A DNA stretch of 64,000 nt from Lactobacillus sp. (GCA_022484695.1 JAKVKU010000009.1:1-64000), one strand, 5' to 3'; shown: positions 37,299 through 49,522, numbered from the stretch's first letter. The notes: generated from the letters alone by a model not told the origin. Translations and numbers: made by a program.

Positions 37299-37988
37299 AT
37301 GAAGAAGATTTATGTTGCCAGTTATTTCTACTTCAAACAGAAAATACACTATTATCAAGTGATTGGCCGGTCCGTTCCCTTGGCACTCTTGGTGGTGGGC
37401 GGCGGCCTGATTGCTGCTTTTTTGTTGGGTTTGCTGCTTGGCCGGGGTGTGCGCGCAAATCAGGGCTTACAAATCGCCACTAATCTAGGGATAGCTGGCA
37501 TGGCAATCACGCTGTCCAGTATCTCGAATGCCTATACCAATTTAGAGAAGGCTCAAGATAAAAAATTTGCGTATATGTACCGCTTTTCAAATCTGGCCTT
37601 TATTTTAACTAAAGAAGCCACGGTGGGGGCGGCTTTGAACGGGTACACTGTTGGGTTAAGCTATGGCTTTTTGATCACGGCCATGCCGTATAACTTCATC
37701 GGAAATACCGTGATATTTTTGGGAACACTGCTGGTGAGCTTGTATCTAAAGGCCTGTACCTTGTTAGCCTTTAAAGCCTTAAGCCGGCGAATCGGTGCCA
37801 CCGTGACGGAAATGCTCACGTTAGGGATTAGCTATCTGGTGATTGGGGTATTTGTATTACAACGTTTTCATTTTAATGGCTTAGCGTTTGCCATTGTAGC
37901 TGGCGTCTTGTTATTAGCTGTGGTTGTGGTGGTGGGCTTTACCACCAAGCTCTTAGCTAAATCCGGGTATTTCCTGGCCTTTCAGTGA
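37299..37988 (+). CDS. Membrane protein at the end of the ABC cassette
   Basis: A 229-residue membrane protein with about six hydrophobic segments, starting MKKIYVASYFYFKQKIHYYQVIG. Its sequence is not related in any obvious way to the two paralogous permeases. Glycine-rich LLVVGGGLIAAFLLGLLLGRG forms the first segment. It follows the ATPase after 35 bases, and a short terminator comes after it, closing the operon. It may be an additional permease subunit or a protective membrane protein; no family is recognised. Confidence 0.7.
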   Translation: MKKIYVASYFYFKQKIHYYQVIGRSVPLALLVVGGGLIAAFLLGLLLGRGVRANQGLQIATNLGIAGMAITLSSISNAYTNLEKAQDKKFAYMYRFSNLAFILTKEATVGAALNGYTVGLSYGFLITAMPYNFIGNTVIFLGTLLVSLYLKACTLLAFKALSRRIGATVTEMLTLGISYLVIGVFVLQRFHFNGLAFAIVAGVLLLAVVVVVGFTTKLLAKSGYFLAFQ

Positions 37989-38046
37989 GGGGGAACTGGT
38001 ACTAATAAGTTAACAGCTATTTAGCTCAGCATTGGGGCACCAAGTT

Positions 38047-38068
38047 GCCCAGATACTGGGCTTTTTTA
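38047..38068 (+). terminator. Terminator of the ABC cassette
   Basis: A short stem GCCCAG/CTGGGC with a 3-base loop and a run of six T residues. Confidence 0.7.
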
Positions 38069-38093
38069 GGGCGCATTTCCCCTGGGGGTGGTG

Positions 38094-38122
38094 GTGAAAA
38101 ACCCCTGTAAGTTTGTTATAAT
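38094..38122 (+). promoter_or_regulatory. pcrA promoter (extended -10)
   Basis: TGTTATAAT (38114-38122) is an extended -10, with GTGAAA at 38094-38099 as a weak -35 at 17-base spacing. Confidence 0.6.
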
Positions 38123-38156
38123 GAAGGGTACTTTTCAACTCAGAAAGGAATGGACT

Positions 38157-40397
38157 ATGGATACGGATTTATTAGCAAAATTAAATGACAAACAAAAAGA
38201 GGCCGTCCAAACCACGGAGGGACCTTTGTTGATTATGGCCGGCGCCGGTAGTGGTAAGACCCGTGTTCTAACGCACCGGGTGGCCTATTTGATCGAAGAA
38301 AAAGGTGTGACGCCCTGGCATATTTTGGCCATCACCTTTACCAATAAAGCGGCCAAGGAAATGAAAGAACGGGTGGGCCAATTATTGGACCAAGAAGATG
38401 CCGAAGCCGTTTGGGTATCCACGTTCCATGCGTTGTGTGTCCGGATTTTACGCCGAGAAAGTGAAAAAATCGGCTACAGCCGCTCCTTTACCATCGCTGA
38501 TCCTTCTGAACAATTAACCTTAGTGAAACAAATTTTACGACGTCTCAATATAGATCCTAAGCAATTTGACCCTAGAAGTATCTTAAACAATATCAGTAAC
38601 GCCAAAAACGAATTGATCACCCCCGAAGATTATCATGCCGAAACCTTATTTGAAGAAGTGGTCCAAAAGGTATACAGCCAATATCAACGGAGTTTACAAG
38701 CAGACCAAGCTATGGATTTCGATGACTTGATTATGCTGACCATTCAGTTGTTCCAAGCTGACCGGCCAACCTTGAGCTTTTACCAAAATAAATTCCAATA
38801 TATCCATGTGGATGAATATCAGGATACCAATGAAGCTCAATATATGCTGGTGAAGATGCTGGCGGCCCAATACCACAACTTGTGCGTGGTGGGGGATGCG
38901 GACCAGAGTATTTATGGTTGGCGGGGTGCCAACATGAATAACATCTTGAACTTTGAAAAAGATTATACCGATGCCAAAACCGTGATGCTGGAACAAAATT
39001 ACCGCTCCACCAAGCATATTTTAAAGGCGGCTAACGACGTGATTCAAAATAACCAAGTTCGTAAGCCTAAGAACCTTTGGACGGATAATCAAGAAGGGCC
39101 CAAAATCACTTATTACCGGGGCCAAAGTGAACAAGATGAATCCTTATACGTGATCAACCAGATTCAACAACAAATGACCGAAGCCCACTATCACTACGGA
39201 GACTTTGCGATTTTGTACCGGACCAACGCCCAATCCCGGGTGATTGAAGAAAATCTCATCAAGGCCAACGTTCCCTATAAAATTGTCGGCGGTCATAAGT
39301 TCTACGACCGGCGGGAAATTAAAGATGTGCTGGCCTATTTGCGCCTGATCGCCAATCCCAAAGATGACATGAGCTTTAACCGGGTGATCAATGTGCCTAA
39401 ACGGGGTATTGGCCCGGGCACCCTGGAGAAACTACGGGATTTTGCCGATGAACAAAATGCGTCGCTCCTAGAAGCTTGTTTGAATATCGACACCTCAAAC
39501 ATTGGCGGTCGGGCCCGGGGCAACCTGGGAGACTTTGGCAATATCATTTATGATCTGCGCCAACAAGTGGCTAATTTAAGTCTGACGGATTTGACCCAGG
39601 CCATGTTGGATAAGACCGGTTATTTGGAAGCTTTGAAGAAGCAAAATAACTTGGAAGCCAACACCCGGATTGAAAATATTGAAGAATTACTCTCCGTGAC
39701 CCAAAAGTTTGATGAAAGTTATGAACCCGAAAATGAAGACAGCGACAAGTTCGTGGACTTCTTAGCGGACTTGGCCCTGGTCTCTGATCAAGATGACTTG
39801 GAAGAAGCCAGTGAAGTTACCTTGATGACCCTTCATGCAGCCAAGGGCTTGGAATTCCCCGTGGTATTTTTGATCGGGATGGAAGAGGGCATCTTCCCCC
39901 TGGCCCGGGCCGCCCAAGACGAGGACCAATTGGAAGAAGAACGGCGCTTGGCCTATGTGGGTATTACCCGGGCCCAAAAGAAACTGTATTTAACCAATGC
40001 CTACGCCCGGGTCTTGTACGGCCGGACCCAAAGTAACCCGGCTTCTCGCTTTATTTCAGAAATCGATGATGATCAAATCGATTACGCCAATCAAAATGTC
40101 GCCGCCATTCCCTTTAGAAAACGCAGCGGCAACACCCGGGCTGACAATCAATTCCAACGGGCCACAGCCGGGACTTACAGCCAAGCCCGGGCTGCCGGAC
40201 CCGTGGCCAAAACCAGTGGGGCTGGCAAAGAAAGCTGGCAAGCTGGGGATAAAGTGACCCATAAGAAGTGGGGCACTGGGACCGTGGTGAAGGTCAGTGG
40301 CAGTGGTGAAAATGCGGAATTAGACATTGCCTTTAAAGCCGAGGGCGTCAAGCGGCTGTTAGCCGCCTTTGCCCCCATTGAAAAAGTCCATGAGTAA
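38157..40397 (+). CDS. pcrA: ATP-dependent DNA helicase PcrA (UvrD family)
   Basis: A 746-residue SF1A helicase with the full motif set: GAGSGKTRVLTHRV (I), STFHALCVRI (Ia region), VDEYQDTNEAQY (II), VGDADQSIYGWRGA (III), LEQNYRST (IV), LMTLHAAKGLEFPVVFLIG (V) and VGITRAQ (VI). A C-terminal tail contains the WQAGDKVTHKKWGTGTVVKV RNA-polymerase-binding Tudor-like domain typical of PcrA. It acts in repair and removal of obstacles during replication. The ATG at 38157 follows AAAGGAATG. ligA follows 16 bases downstream, a conserved pair. Confidence 0.97.
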   Translation: MDTDLLAKLNDKQKEAVQTTEGPLLIMAGAGSGKTRVLTHRVAYLIEEKGVTPWHILAITFTNKAAKEMKERVGQLLDQEDAEAVWVSTFHALCVRILRRESEKIGYSRSFTIADPSEQLTLVKQILRRLNIDPKQFDPRSILNNISNAKNELITPEDYHAETLFEEVVQKVYSQYQRSLQADQAMDFDDLIMLTIQLFQADRPTLSFYQNKFQYIHVDEYQDTNEAQYMLVKMLAAQYHNLCVVGDADQSIYGWRGANMNNILNFEKDYTDAKTVMLEQNYRSTKHILKAANDVIQNNQVRKPKNLWTDNQEGPKITYYRGQSEQDESLYVINQIQQQMTEAHYHYGDFAILYRTNAQSRVIEENLIKANVPYKIVGGHKFYDRREIKDVLAYLRLIANPKDDMSFNRVINVPKRGIGPGTLEKLRDFADEQNASLLEACLNIDTSNIGGRARGNLGDFGNIIYDLRQQVANLSLTDLTQAMLDKTGYLEALKKQNNLEANTRIENIEELLSVTQKFDESYEPENEDSDKFVDFLADLALVSDQDDLEEASEVTLMTLHAAKGLEFPVVFLIGMEEGIFPLARAAQDEDQLEEERRLAYVGITRAQKKLYLTNAYARVLYGRTQSNPASRFISEIDDDQIDYANQNVAAIPFRKRSGNTRADNQFQRATAGTYSQARAAGPVAKTSGAGKESWQAGDKVTHKKWGTGTVVKVSGSGENAELDIAFKAEGVKRLLAAFAPIEKVHE

Positions 40398-40413
40398 AGA
40401 AGCAGGTGATTAG

Positions 40414-42447
<2,034 letters not shown>

Positions 42448-42464
42448 CATTCAGGAGGATCATT

Positions 42465-43640
42465 TTGAAACGTACAAAATTAGTTTTAGCCTTGGCGGCT
42501 TTATTGGTACTGGCTGGCTGTGGGAACTTAAAGGGTTCCGGCACCGGCACCACCGCCAATACCGCCAACAGTAAAGGTGTCCAGACCACTGGGCAAACCG
42601 GTGAGGATAACTACACCGGTGTCATTGAAAATGGCCGCTATAAGACCAGTGCTGCCCGGGGGTTGACCGTGACCCAAACCGATAATATGTTAAATGTCCA
42701 AAGTATTGAGACCGGCTTGACCAATTTATCCAAGAGTGAATTTCCCACGGATAAATATTTACTCCAAGAAGGCCAATACCTAAAGAAATCTACCCTGTTG
42801 GTACAATCTTCTGACAGCAGCACTAAATCCACCGGCTGGTTAGCTCGGAAGTCCAAGGAAAATCCCGATGGACTCAACCCTGAGGATAATGGCAAGAACG
42901 AACCCAACACCCGGAATCCCTTGTACTTACAACAAATCGTGGAACAGGATTATGTGAGCCAAACCAATAATAAAAGTTTGGCTTTGGGCGGCGTCAGCAT
43001 TGCCCTGGGGATGAACAGTGTAGATTATTACCAAAAGGAACAATATGGCGCTGAATTTAAGACCGAAATTTCCGATGCCCAGTTACTGGAACAAGGTAAG
43101 CAGATGGCCGATACCGTTTTGGCCCGGCTGCGGCAACGGGCGGATTTAAAGAATGTGCCCATTATCATTGCCATTTATAAACAAGCGCCTAAAGACAGCT
43201 TAGTGGGTGGGACCTTTGTGGCCACCTCCACCAATAAAGCCGGCAGTCAAAAAGTCGCTAAGTGGACGACCGTGAATCAGAAGAACCAAGTGTTACCAGT
43301 AATCAATGATGAAAAAGCCGTCAATTCTGGAGACAGTGATGCTTTTTCCAACTTTAAGACCCAGATTCAAAGTTTCTTCCCGAACCTGTCCGGCGTTGTG
43401 GCCCAGGTCCATTATGACAACAACCAGTTGACGGGGATGAATATCACCGTGAATACCCAATTTTATGGGGAGACGGAAATCACCAGTTTCAGCCAATACA
43501 TTGCCCAAGCGGCGGGCCGTTATTTGCCAAGGAATGTGCCGATCAATATCAGCATTATGTCCACCCAAGGCATGCAGGCCTATGTATCTCGGAGCAGTGG
43601 TGGGAAGGACTTTTCAACCCACGTTTTCAGTTCCTATTAG
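42465..43640 (+). CDS. camS: CamS family sex-pheromone-like lipoprotein
   Basis: A 391-residue lipoprotein with signal peptide MKRTKLVLALAALLVLAGCG and lipobox LAGC. CamS proteins are conserved next to ligA and gat genes in Lactobacillales and staphylococci. In Enterococcus the cleaved signal peptide is processed to the cAM373 conjugation pheromone. The mature domain (AARGLTVTQTDNML..., GGVSIALGMNSVDYYQ...) is complete. A TTG start with CAGGAGG upstream is used. The protein probably sits on the outer face of the membrane; its cellular role is unproven. Confidence 0.92.
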   Translation: MKRTKLVLALAALLVLAGCGNLKGSGTGTTANTANSKGVQTTGQTGEDNYTGVIENGRYKTSAARGLTVTQTDNMLNVQSIETGLTNLSKSEFPTDKYLLQEGQYLKKSTLLVQSSDSSTKSTGWLARKSKENPDGLNPEDNGKNEPNTRNPLYLQQIVEQDYVSQTNNKSLALGGVSIALGMNSVDYYQKEQYGAEFKTEISDAQLLEQGKQMADTVLARLRQRADLKNVPIIIAIYKQAPKDSLVGGTFVATSTNKAGSQKVAKWTTVNQKNQVLPVINDEKAVNSGDSDAFSNFKTQIQSFFPNLSGVVAQVHYDNNQLTGMNITVNTQFYGETEITSFSQYIAQAAGRYLPRNVPINISIMSTQGMQAYVSRSSGGKDFSTHVFSSY

Positions 43641-43673
43641 TTTAAAACCTATCCCCCAGTTTCACGGGGCTAT

Positions 43674-43681
43674 GGTACAAT
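43674..43681 (+). promoter_or_regulatory. Possible gatCAB promoter (extended -10)
   Basis: TGGTACAAT is an extended -10-like sequence about 55 bases before the gatC start; no clear -35 is seen. Confidence 0.45.
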
Positions 43682-43738
43682 ATATGAGTTAATAATTGGT
43701 TATCTAAGAATTTAGCAAGAAAGAGGAGAGAGTCGCCA

Positions 43739-44035
43739 ATGATTTCAAAGGAACAAGTTACTCACGTTGCTGATTTAGCGCGCTTAGAATTTGATGAGGC
43801 GCAATTAAATAATTTTACAACGCAATTAGACAAAATTGTGGACTTCGTGGATCAATTAAATGAAGTCGACACCACCGGCATCGAACCTACGACCCATGTG
43901 ACCAGTGCGGTCAATGTCTTTAGAGACGATGTGCCACAAAAGGGCGAAGGTCGGGCAGCCTTATTGAAGAATGTGCCAGAAGAACGGGACGGCTTGATTC
44001 GCGTGCCGGCAATTATCGACAAAGAGGAGGACTAG
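43739..44035 (+). CDS. gatC: Aspartyl/glutamyl-tRNA amidotransferase subunit C
   Basis: A 98-residue small subunit that stabilises GatA. It starts MISKEQVTHVADLARLEF and carries the TTQLDKIVDFVDQLNEVDTTGIEPTTHV motif. Length is normal. AGAGGAGAG precedes the ATG. gatA starts a few bases after its stop, giving the gatCAB operon that amidates mischarged Glu-tRNA-Gln, and probably Asp-tRNA-Asn, to the correct aminoacyl-tRNA. Confidence 0.96.
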   Translation: MISKEQVTHVADLARLEFDEAQLNNFTTQLDKIVDFVDQLNEVDTTGIEPTTHVTSAVNVFRDDVPQKGEGRAALLKNVPEERDGLIRVPAIIDKEED

Positions 44036-44038
44036 TTG

Positions 44039-45508
44039 GTGGATTATTTTAAGGAAGATATTACCAGCCTACATGACAAACTTGTTCATAAAGAAATTAC
44101 CGTTCGACAATTAGTCGAAGCAACTTATGACTATATTGACAAAACGGAAGGCAAAGTCAATGCCTTCATCACTTTGAACAAAGAAGCTGCTTTAAAACAA
44201 GCCGATGCCTTGGATGAAAAAGGCGTTGACCCAGATAACTTATTAAGCGGGATTCCCTTAGGTATCAAAGACAACATCGTGACCAAGGGCTTAAAGACAA
44301 CGGCTGCCAGTCACATTTTAGATAATTTCATGCCGGTATATAACGCCACGGTCATGGACAAATTAGACGCCCTGGATACTATCACCGTTGGGAAGACCAA
44401 CATGGATGAATTCGCCATGGGTGGGTCTACCGAAACCAGTTATTTCGGCAAGACCCATAACCCTTGGAATTTGGATAAAGTTCCTGGGGGCTCTTCGGGT
44501 GGTTCCGCAGCTGCAGTCGCCGCTGGGGAAGTCATCGCGGCCTTAGGGACTGATACCGGGGGCTCTATTCGCCAACCTGCTGCTTTTAATGGTATCTTTG
44601 GGATCAAACCTACATACGGTCGGGTTTCCCGGTGGGGCTTGATGGCCTTTGGGTCTAGCTTGGATCAAATCGGGGTTATGTCCCGGACGATTAAAGACAG
44701 TGCGTTGGTCTTAAACGCCATTAGTGGCCATGATGAACACGATGGTACCAGCGCAGCGGCTGATGTCCCAGACTTTACCGCCGCTTTAAACCAGGATATT
44801 AAGGGCTTAAAGATTGCCGTACCAAAGGAATATATGGATGAAGGTGTGGATGACGACGTGGTCAGCGCTATTAAAGCGGCCATTGCCACCTTTGAAAAAT
44901 TAGGGGCGACCGTTGAAGAAGTCACCTTGCCTTATACCAAATACGCTGTGCCTGCTTATTACATCATTGCGTCTTCAGAAGCTTCTTCTAACTTGCAACG
45001 TTATGACGGTATTCGTTATGGTTTCCGGGCTAAAGATGTGAACTCCTTGAAGAGTGTTTATGTCCGTTCCCGTTCTGAAGGGTTTGGCGATGAAGTTAAA
45101 CGCCGGATCATGTTAGGGTCCTTCTCCTTATCCGCCGGTTATTATGACGCTTACTTCAAAAAGGCTGCCCAAGTGCGGACTTTAGTGAAGCGCGACTTTG
45201 ACCAATTATTTGAAAAATATGACCTGGTGTTAGGCCCAACTGCCCCAACGCCAGCCTTTGGTTTGGGTGAAAAGATCACAGATCCCGTCACCATGTACTT
45301 AAATGATATTTTGACCATTCCCGCCAACTTAGCAGGGATTCCAGCCGCTTCTGTGCCCGCTGGTTTCTCCAAAGATGGCTTACCAATCGGTGTGCAATTG
45401 ATGGCTAAAGCGCTAGATGAAGCCACCATTTTCAAAGCAGCCGATGCCTTTGAACGGCATACTGATTTCCACAACCAAGTACCAGCATTTAAAGGAGGTC
45501 AAAATTAA
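44039..45508 (+). CDS. gatA: Aspartyl/glutamyl-tRNA amidotransferase subunit A
   Basis: A 489-residue amidase-signature protein that frees ammonia from glutamine. The Ser-cisSer-Lys catalytic triad lies in [10 protein letters not shown] (Lys) and the [16 protein letters not shown] / [12 protein letters not shown] glycine-serine block. The GTG at 44039 (giving MDYFKED) with GAGGAGG upstream is preferred over the TTG at 44036. It overlaps gatB by one base, so subunit production is coupled. Confidence 0.97.
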   Translation: MDYFKEDITSLHDKLVHKEITVRQLVEATYDYIDKTEGKVNAFITLNKEAALKQADALDEKGVDPDNLLSGIPLGIKDNIVTKGLKTTAASHILDNFMPVYNATVMDKLDALDTITVGKTNMDEFAMGGSTETSYFGKTHNPWNLDKVPGGSSGGSAAAVAAGEVIAALGTDTGGSIRQPAAFNGIFGIKPTYGRVSRWGLMAFGSSLDQIGVMSRTIKDSALVLNAISGHDEHDGTSAAADVPDFTAALNQDIKGLKIAVPKEYMDEGVDDDVVSAIKAAIATFEKLGATVEEVTLPYTKYAVPAYYIIASSEASSNLQRYDGIRYGFRAKDVNSLKSVYVRSRSEGFGDEVKRRIMLGSFSLSAGYYDAYFKKAAQVRTLVKRDFDQLFEKYDLVLGPTAPTPAFGLGEKITDPVTMYLNDILTIPANLAGIPAASVPAGFSKDGLPIGVQLMAKALDEATIFKAADAFERHTDFHNQVPAFKGGQN

Positions 45509-46938
45509 TGAATTTTGAAACAACAATTGGTCTTGAAGTCCATGTTGAATTAAAGACAAAGACAAAAATGTTTAGTCCATCGCCCGTTGAATTTGGGGAT
45601 GAACCCAATACCAATACCAACGTCATTGATTTTGGTTTCCCGGGCGTTTTGCCAAAGGTCAACAAGCAAGCCTACCGCTATGGCATCATGGTCGCCTTGG
45701 CACTAAACGCCAATGTCACCAAAGATACCCACTTTGACCGGAAAAACTACTTCTATCCAGATAACCCCAAGGCCTATCAAATTACCCAATTTGAAAAACC
45801 TTTAGGGACCGATGGCTGGGTTGAAATTGAAGTCGACGGCCAAAAGAAGAAAATCGGGATCGCTGAACTCCACGTGGAAGAAGATGCCGGGAAGAATACC
45901 CATTCTGAAGACGGTTATTCTTATGTGGATCTAAACCGGCAGGGGACACCTTTGATTGAAATTGTCTCCAAGCCAGATATTGCTTCCCCAGATGAAGCTT
46001 ATGCTTATTTGGAAAAATTACGGCAAATCGTCCAATTTACCGGCGCTTCTGACGTGAAGATGGAAGAAGGTTCCATGCGGGTGGACACCAACATCTCCAT
46101 TCGCCCCATTGGCCAAAGCGAATTTGGTACGAAGACGGAATTAAAGAACTTGAACTCCTTTAACTTTGTCCGCCAAGGTTTGGCCTATGAAGAAAAACGC
46201 CAATCTCGGATCTTGATGTCTGGGGGCAGCATTCGCCAAGAAACCCGGCGCTACGATGATGCCACTGGCCAAACTTACTTGATGCGGGTCAAGGAGGGTT
46301 CTGACGATTATCGTTATTTCCCAGAACCTGATATTCCCCCATTCCATCTTAGCGATGAGTGGATCAATGAAATCAAAGCCAGCATTCCAGAAATGCCGGA
46401 CAAACGGCGGGATCGCTATGTCAATGACTTTGGCTTGCCCGAATATGATGCCCAAGTTATCACCAATACCAAGGAAATGTCTGATTTCTTTGACGCTGCC
46501 GTGAATCACGATGCGGATCCAAAACAGGTTTCCAACTGGTTGATGGGTGAAGTGAATGCTTATTTGAATGAAAATAAAGTGGACTTACCTCAAACCAAAT
46601 TGACCCCTGAGAACTTGGCCGCCATGATCAACTTGATCAAAGACGGCACCATTAGTTCTAAGATTGCCAAGAAAGTCTTCCAAGAAACCATCACCAACGG
46701 TACTGAGCCTAAGAAGTACGTTGAAGATAAGGGTATGGTACAATTATCTGACCCGGCGAAATTAACGCCAATTATCGATGGTATCTTAGACAGCAATCAA
46801 CAATCTATTGACGACTTCAAGAATGGTAAAGACCGGGCAGTTGGTTTCTTGGTTGGCCAAATCATGAAACAAACCCGGGGTAAAGCTAATCCAAAAGTGG
46901 TCAATCAAATTTTAATGACTGAATTAAAGAAACGTTAA
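45508..46938 (+). CDS. gatB: Aspartyl/glutamyl-tRNA amidotransferase subunit B
   Basis: A 476-residue tRNA-binding and kinase-like subunit. It begins [23 protein letters not shown] and includes the [14 protein letters not shown] and [11 protein letters not shown] regions around the active site, [13 protein letters not shown], and the C-terminal YqeY-like domain. Length and order are standard. It is the last gene of gatCAB; dgkB follows after 30 bases, possibly on the same transcript. Confidence 0.97.
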   Translation: MNFETTIGLEVHVELKTKTKMFSPSPVEFGDEPNTNTNVIDFGFPGVLPKVNKQAYRYGIMVALALNANVTKDTHFDRKNYFYPDNPKAYQITQFEKPLGTDGWVEIEVDGQKKKIGIAELHVEEDAGKNTHSEDGYSYVDLNRQGTPLIEIVSKPDIASPDEAYAYLEKLRQIVQFTGASDVKMEEGSMRVDTNISIRPIGQSEFGTKTELKNLNSFNFVRQGLAYEEKRQSRILMSGGSIRQETRRYDDATGQTYLMRVKEGSDDYRYFPEPDIPPFHLSDEWINEIKASIPEMPDKRRDRYVNDFGLPEYDAQVITNTKEMSDFFDAAVNHDADPKQVSNWLMGEVNAYLNENKVDLPQTKLTPENLAAMINLIKDGTISSKIAKKVFQETITNGTEPKKYVEDKGMVQLSDPAKLTPIIDGILDSNQQSIDDFKNGKDRAVGFLVGQIMKQTRGKANPKVVNQILMTELKKR

Positions 46939-46968
46939 TCTAAAAAATATCTCGAGGAGGAGAATAGC

Positions 46969-48024
46969 ATGCGCGTTCGGGCAAGATTAATTTATAATCC
47001 CACGGCAGGCCATGAAACACTGTTACGCAGTGTGGGTCAAATTTTGAATATTCTTGAGAAGGCTGGCTACGAAGCCAGTGCCTATCAAACCACCAGAGAG
47101 CCTGAATCAGCCGCCAAGGAAGCCCAACGTGTTGCTAAAGAGGGATTTGGATTGATCGTGGCCGCTGGTGGGGATGGCACGATCAATGAAGTTGTCAATG
47201 GTATCGCCGGCTTGAAGAAGCGGCCTAAAATGGCCATCATTCCCGCCGGTACCACCAACGACTATGCCCGGGCCTTGAAGATTCCTCGGGAAGACCCAGT
47301 TGAAGCCGCTAAAATCATTTTAAAGCATCAATCCGTTAAAATGGATGTGGGTAAAGCTAACGATAAGTACTTTATCAACATTGCCGGCGGCGGCTTCATG
47401 ACTGAATTGACCTATGAAGTACCTTCGCAATTTAAGTCGATCTTAGGTTACTTGGCCTATGTCTTAAAAGGAGCGGAAATGCTGCCCCGGATGCGGGCTA
47501 CGCAGATGCACTTGGAATACGACCAGGGTGTTTACGATGGGCCGGCTTCCATGTTTTTCCTAGCCATGACTAATTCCGTGGGGGGCATGGAGTCCCTAGT
47601 ACCCGATGCGTCTTTAGATGATGGGTATTTCTCGTTGATTGTGGTGAAAACCTCTAATCTAGGGGAAATGCTCAAGCTCATGGCTTTGGTTATAAACGGC
47701 GGCCGCCATATTGATAATGACAATATTATCTATGTGAAGACCCGCAAGCTTTATGCCAAGTCCAAGGGCGATCAGCGGATGATGATCAATTTGGACGGGG
47801 AATACGGTGGCGATGCGCCCATGCGCTTTGTGAATTTAAAGCAGCATATTGAGTTTTTCGCAGACGTGGACGCGATCCCCAATGCGGCCATCACCTACGA
47901 TATGCCCACCGCGTTAAACGCCCCGGCAGCAACTGACGCTGCGACACCTAAGCTAGATGCCGCCCACACCTTAGAGGCGCCGAAAGACGCTGAAAAATCG
48001 GCAGCTAAATCTGAGGATAAATAA
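46969..48024 (+). CDS. dgkB: Diacylglycerol kinase (lipid kinase) DgkB
   Basis: A 351-residue cytoplasmic/peripheral lipid kinase. RLIYNPTAGHE at the start, the nucleotide-binding AAGGDGTINEVVNGI and the IPAGTTNDYARAL stretch are diagnostic. It phosphorylates diacylglycerol to phosphatidic acid, recycling the DAG released by lipoteichoic acid synthesis. The last 45 or so residues are an Ala/Lys/Asp-rich tail (NAPAATDAATPKLDAAHT...) beyond the conserved domain. GAGGAGG precedes the ATG. Its place after gatCAB is conserved in lactobacilli. Confidence 0.95.
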   Translation: MRVRARLIYNPTAGHETLLRSVGQILNILEKAGYEASAYQTTREPESAAKEAQRVAKEGFGLIVAAGGDGTINEVVNGIAGLKKRPKMAIIPAGTTNDYARALKIPREDPVEAAKIILKHQSVKMDVGKANDKYFINIAGGGFMTELTYEVPSQFKSILGYLAYVLKGAEMLPRMRATQMHLEYDQGVYDGPASMFFLAMTNSVGGMESLVPDASLDDGYFSLIVVKTSNLGEMLKLMALVINGGRHIDNDNIIYVKTRKLYAKSKGDQRMMINLDGEYGGDAPMRFVNLKQHIEFFADVDAIPNAAITYDMPTALNAPAATDAATPKLDAAHTLEAPKDAEKSAAKSEDK

Positions 48025-48030
48025 TAAATG

Positions 48031-48074
48031 ACGGTCCAAAAGTGAGTTGACAGCTTGCCTTTTGGGCCGTTTTC
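48031..48074 (+). terminator. Terminator after dgkB
   Basis: ACGGTCCAAAAG (48031-48042) pairs with CTTTTGGGCCGT (48059-48070, one G-U pair), followed by TTTCTT. Confidence 0.75.
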
Positions 48075-48112
48075 TTATATGATGGAGCACGACTAAGAAA
48101 AAGAGGTATTCG

Positions 48113-49483
48113 ATGAAAGTAAAAATGCAAGCACCAATTACTAAAAATGAGAAAAAAGAGCTGACTATCCAAGACCTATCCTATGATGGCTTAGGGGTGG
48201 CTAAAGTTGAGGGCTATCCAATCTTTGTGGACAATGCTTTACCTGGGGAAACTGTGGAAGCTTTGATCACCAAAGTGGGGAAGAGCTTTGGCTTTGCCAA
48301 AACCACCCGGATCATTACTGCCAGTGCCGATCGGGTGGAGGTCAAAGACCGCCAATATACCCAAACCGGCATTGCGCCCCTGCAACATTTGGCTTACGGG
48401 GCCCAATTACGTTTCAAACAACAACAAATCGAAAATTTGTATGCCAAAGCTAAGCTAGATATCGCGGTACAACCTACTTTGGGGATGACCGATCCCACCC
48501 ATTATCGCAACAAAGCTTCTGTCCCCGTGCGCTTAATCAACGGCAAAGCTACCATTGGATTCTTCCGTAAGCACAGCCATGATTTGGTACCCATGACGGA
48601 TTTCTTCATTCAAGATCGTAAGATCGATGCGGCTTTGGCCACGTTACAAGACATCGTGCGCCGGTTGCAAATTGAACCTTATAATGAATTCAAACACAGT
48701 GGCGTGTTACGGAATATCATGGTTCGTCGGGGTTATTACACCAACGAATTGATGGTTGTCTTCGTGACCCGTTCTGAAAAAATCGCATCTAAGAAGACCT
48801 TGGTGGAAATGATCACCGAAGAAATTCCCGATGTGGTCAGTGTGATTCAAAACATCAACCCCACTAAGGGCAATGCCATTTTAGGTAAGACCGATAATTT
48901 ATTGTATGGCAAAGCTCAATTGCGGGACGAAGTATTAGGCTTGAAATTTGATATTTCTGCCCAATCCTTCTACCAAGTCAACCCCCAACAAACCCAAACC
49001 TTGTATCAAACGGCCATTGACGCTGCCGATTTAACGGGCGACGAAACTGTCATTGATGCTTATTCTGGGATTGGGACCATTGGGTTATCCATGGCTGAAC
49101 ACGTTAAAAGTGTGCAGGGCGTGGAAATGGTGGAAACCGCTGTGAAAGATGCCAACCACAATGCCAAGTTAAACAACATTACAAACGCCAAGTTCGTCAC
49201 CGGTAAGGCCGAAGTCGTTATGCCAAAATGGCAAGAAGAAGGTTTGAGTGCCGATATCGTGGTGGTGGATCCACCTCGTAAAGGTTTGACCCCTGAATTC
49301 ATCAATGCTGTGGGCAAAGTTGGCCCTAGCAAGGTGATTTACATCAGTTGTAACCCAGCCACCTTGGCCCGGGATTTACAATTGTTCCAAGAATTGGGTT
49401 ACAGTGCTAAAAGTACCCAACCCGTGGACATGTTCCCTATGACCACCCATATTGAAAGTGTGACCGCCTTGACCAAAGACTAA
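48113..49483 (+). CDS. TrmA-family RNA m5U methyltransferase (RlmCD/RlmD-like)
   Basis: A 456-residue SAM-dependent methyltransferase that modifies uridines, usually in 23S rRNA. It has an N-terminal TRAM domain (LTIQDLSYDGLGVAKVEGYPIFVDNALPGE), SFYQVNPQQTQTLY, the SAM loop IDAYSGIGTIGLSMA, VVVDPPRKGL and the catalytic Cys in YISCNPATLARDL. The Fe-S cysteines seen in some relatives are absent near QYTQTGIAPLQHL, a frequent feature in Lactobacillales. The exact uridine is not determined by sequence. Confidence 0.93.
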   Translation: MKVKMQAPITKNEKKELTIQDLSYDGLGVAKVEGYPIFVDNALPGETVEALITKVGKSFGFAKTTRIITASADRVEVKDRQYTQTGIAPLQHLAYGAQLRFKQQQIENLYAKAKLDIAVQPTLGMTDPTHYRNKASVPVRLINGKATIGFFRKHSHDLVPMTDFFIQDRKIDAALATLQDIVRRLQIEPYNEFKHSGVLRNIMVRRGYYTNELMVVFVTRSEKIASKKTLVEMITEEIPDVVSVIQNINPTKGNAILGKTDNLLYGKAQLRDEVLGLKFDISAQSFYQVNPQQTQTLYQTAIDAADLTGDETVIDAYSGIGTIGLSMAEHVKSVQGVEMVETAVKDANHNAKLNNITNAKFVTGKAEVVMPKWQEEGLSADIVVVDPPRKGLTPEFINAVGKVGPSKVIYISCNPATLARDLQLFQELGYSAKSTQPVDMFPMTTHIESVTALTKD

Positions 49484-49522
49484 ACATTGGTCTTTGTGCT
49501 GAAATAAATACTTCAAATCATC

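Noticed and set aside
48031-48083. Promoter for the RNA methyltransferase gene from TTGACA at 48047
   Set aside because: The nearest TATGAT lies 25 bases away, and the TTGACA sits in a terminator loop, so the pairing is unconvincing.
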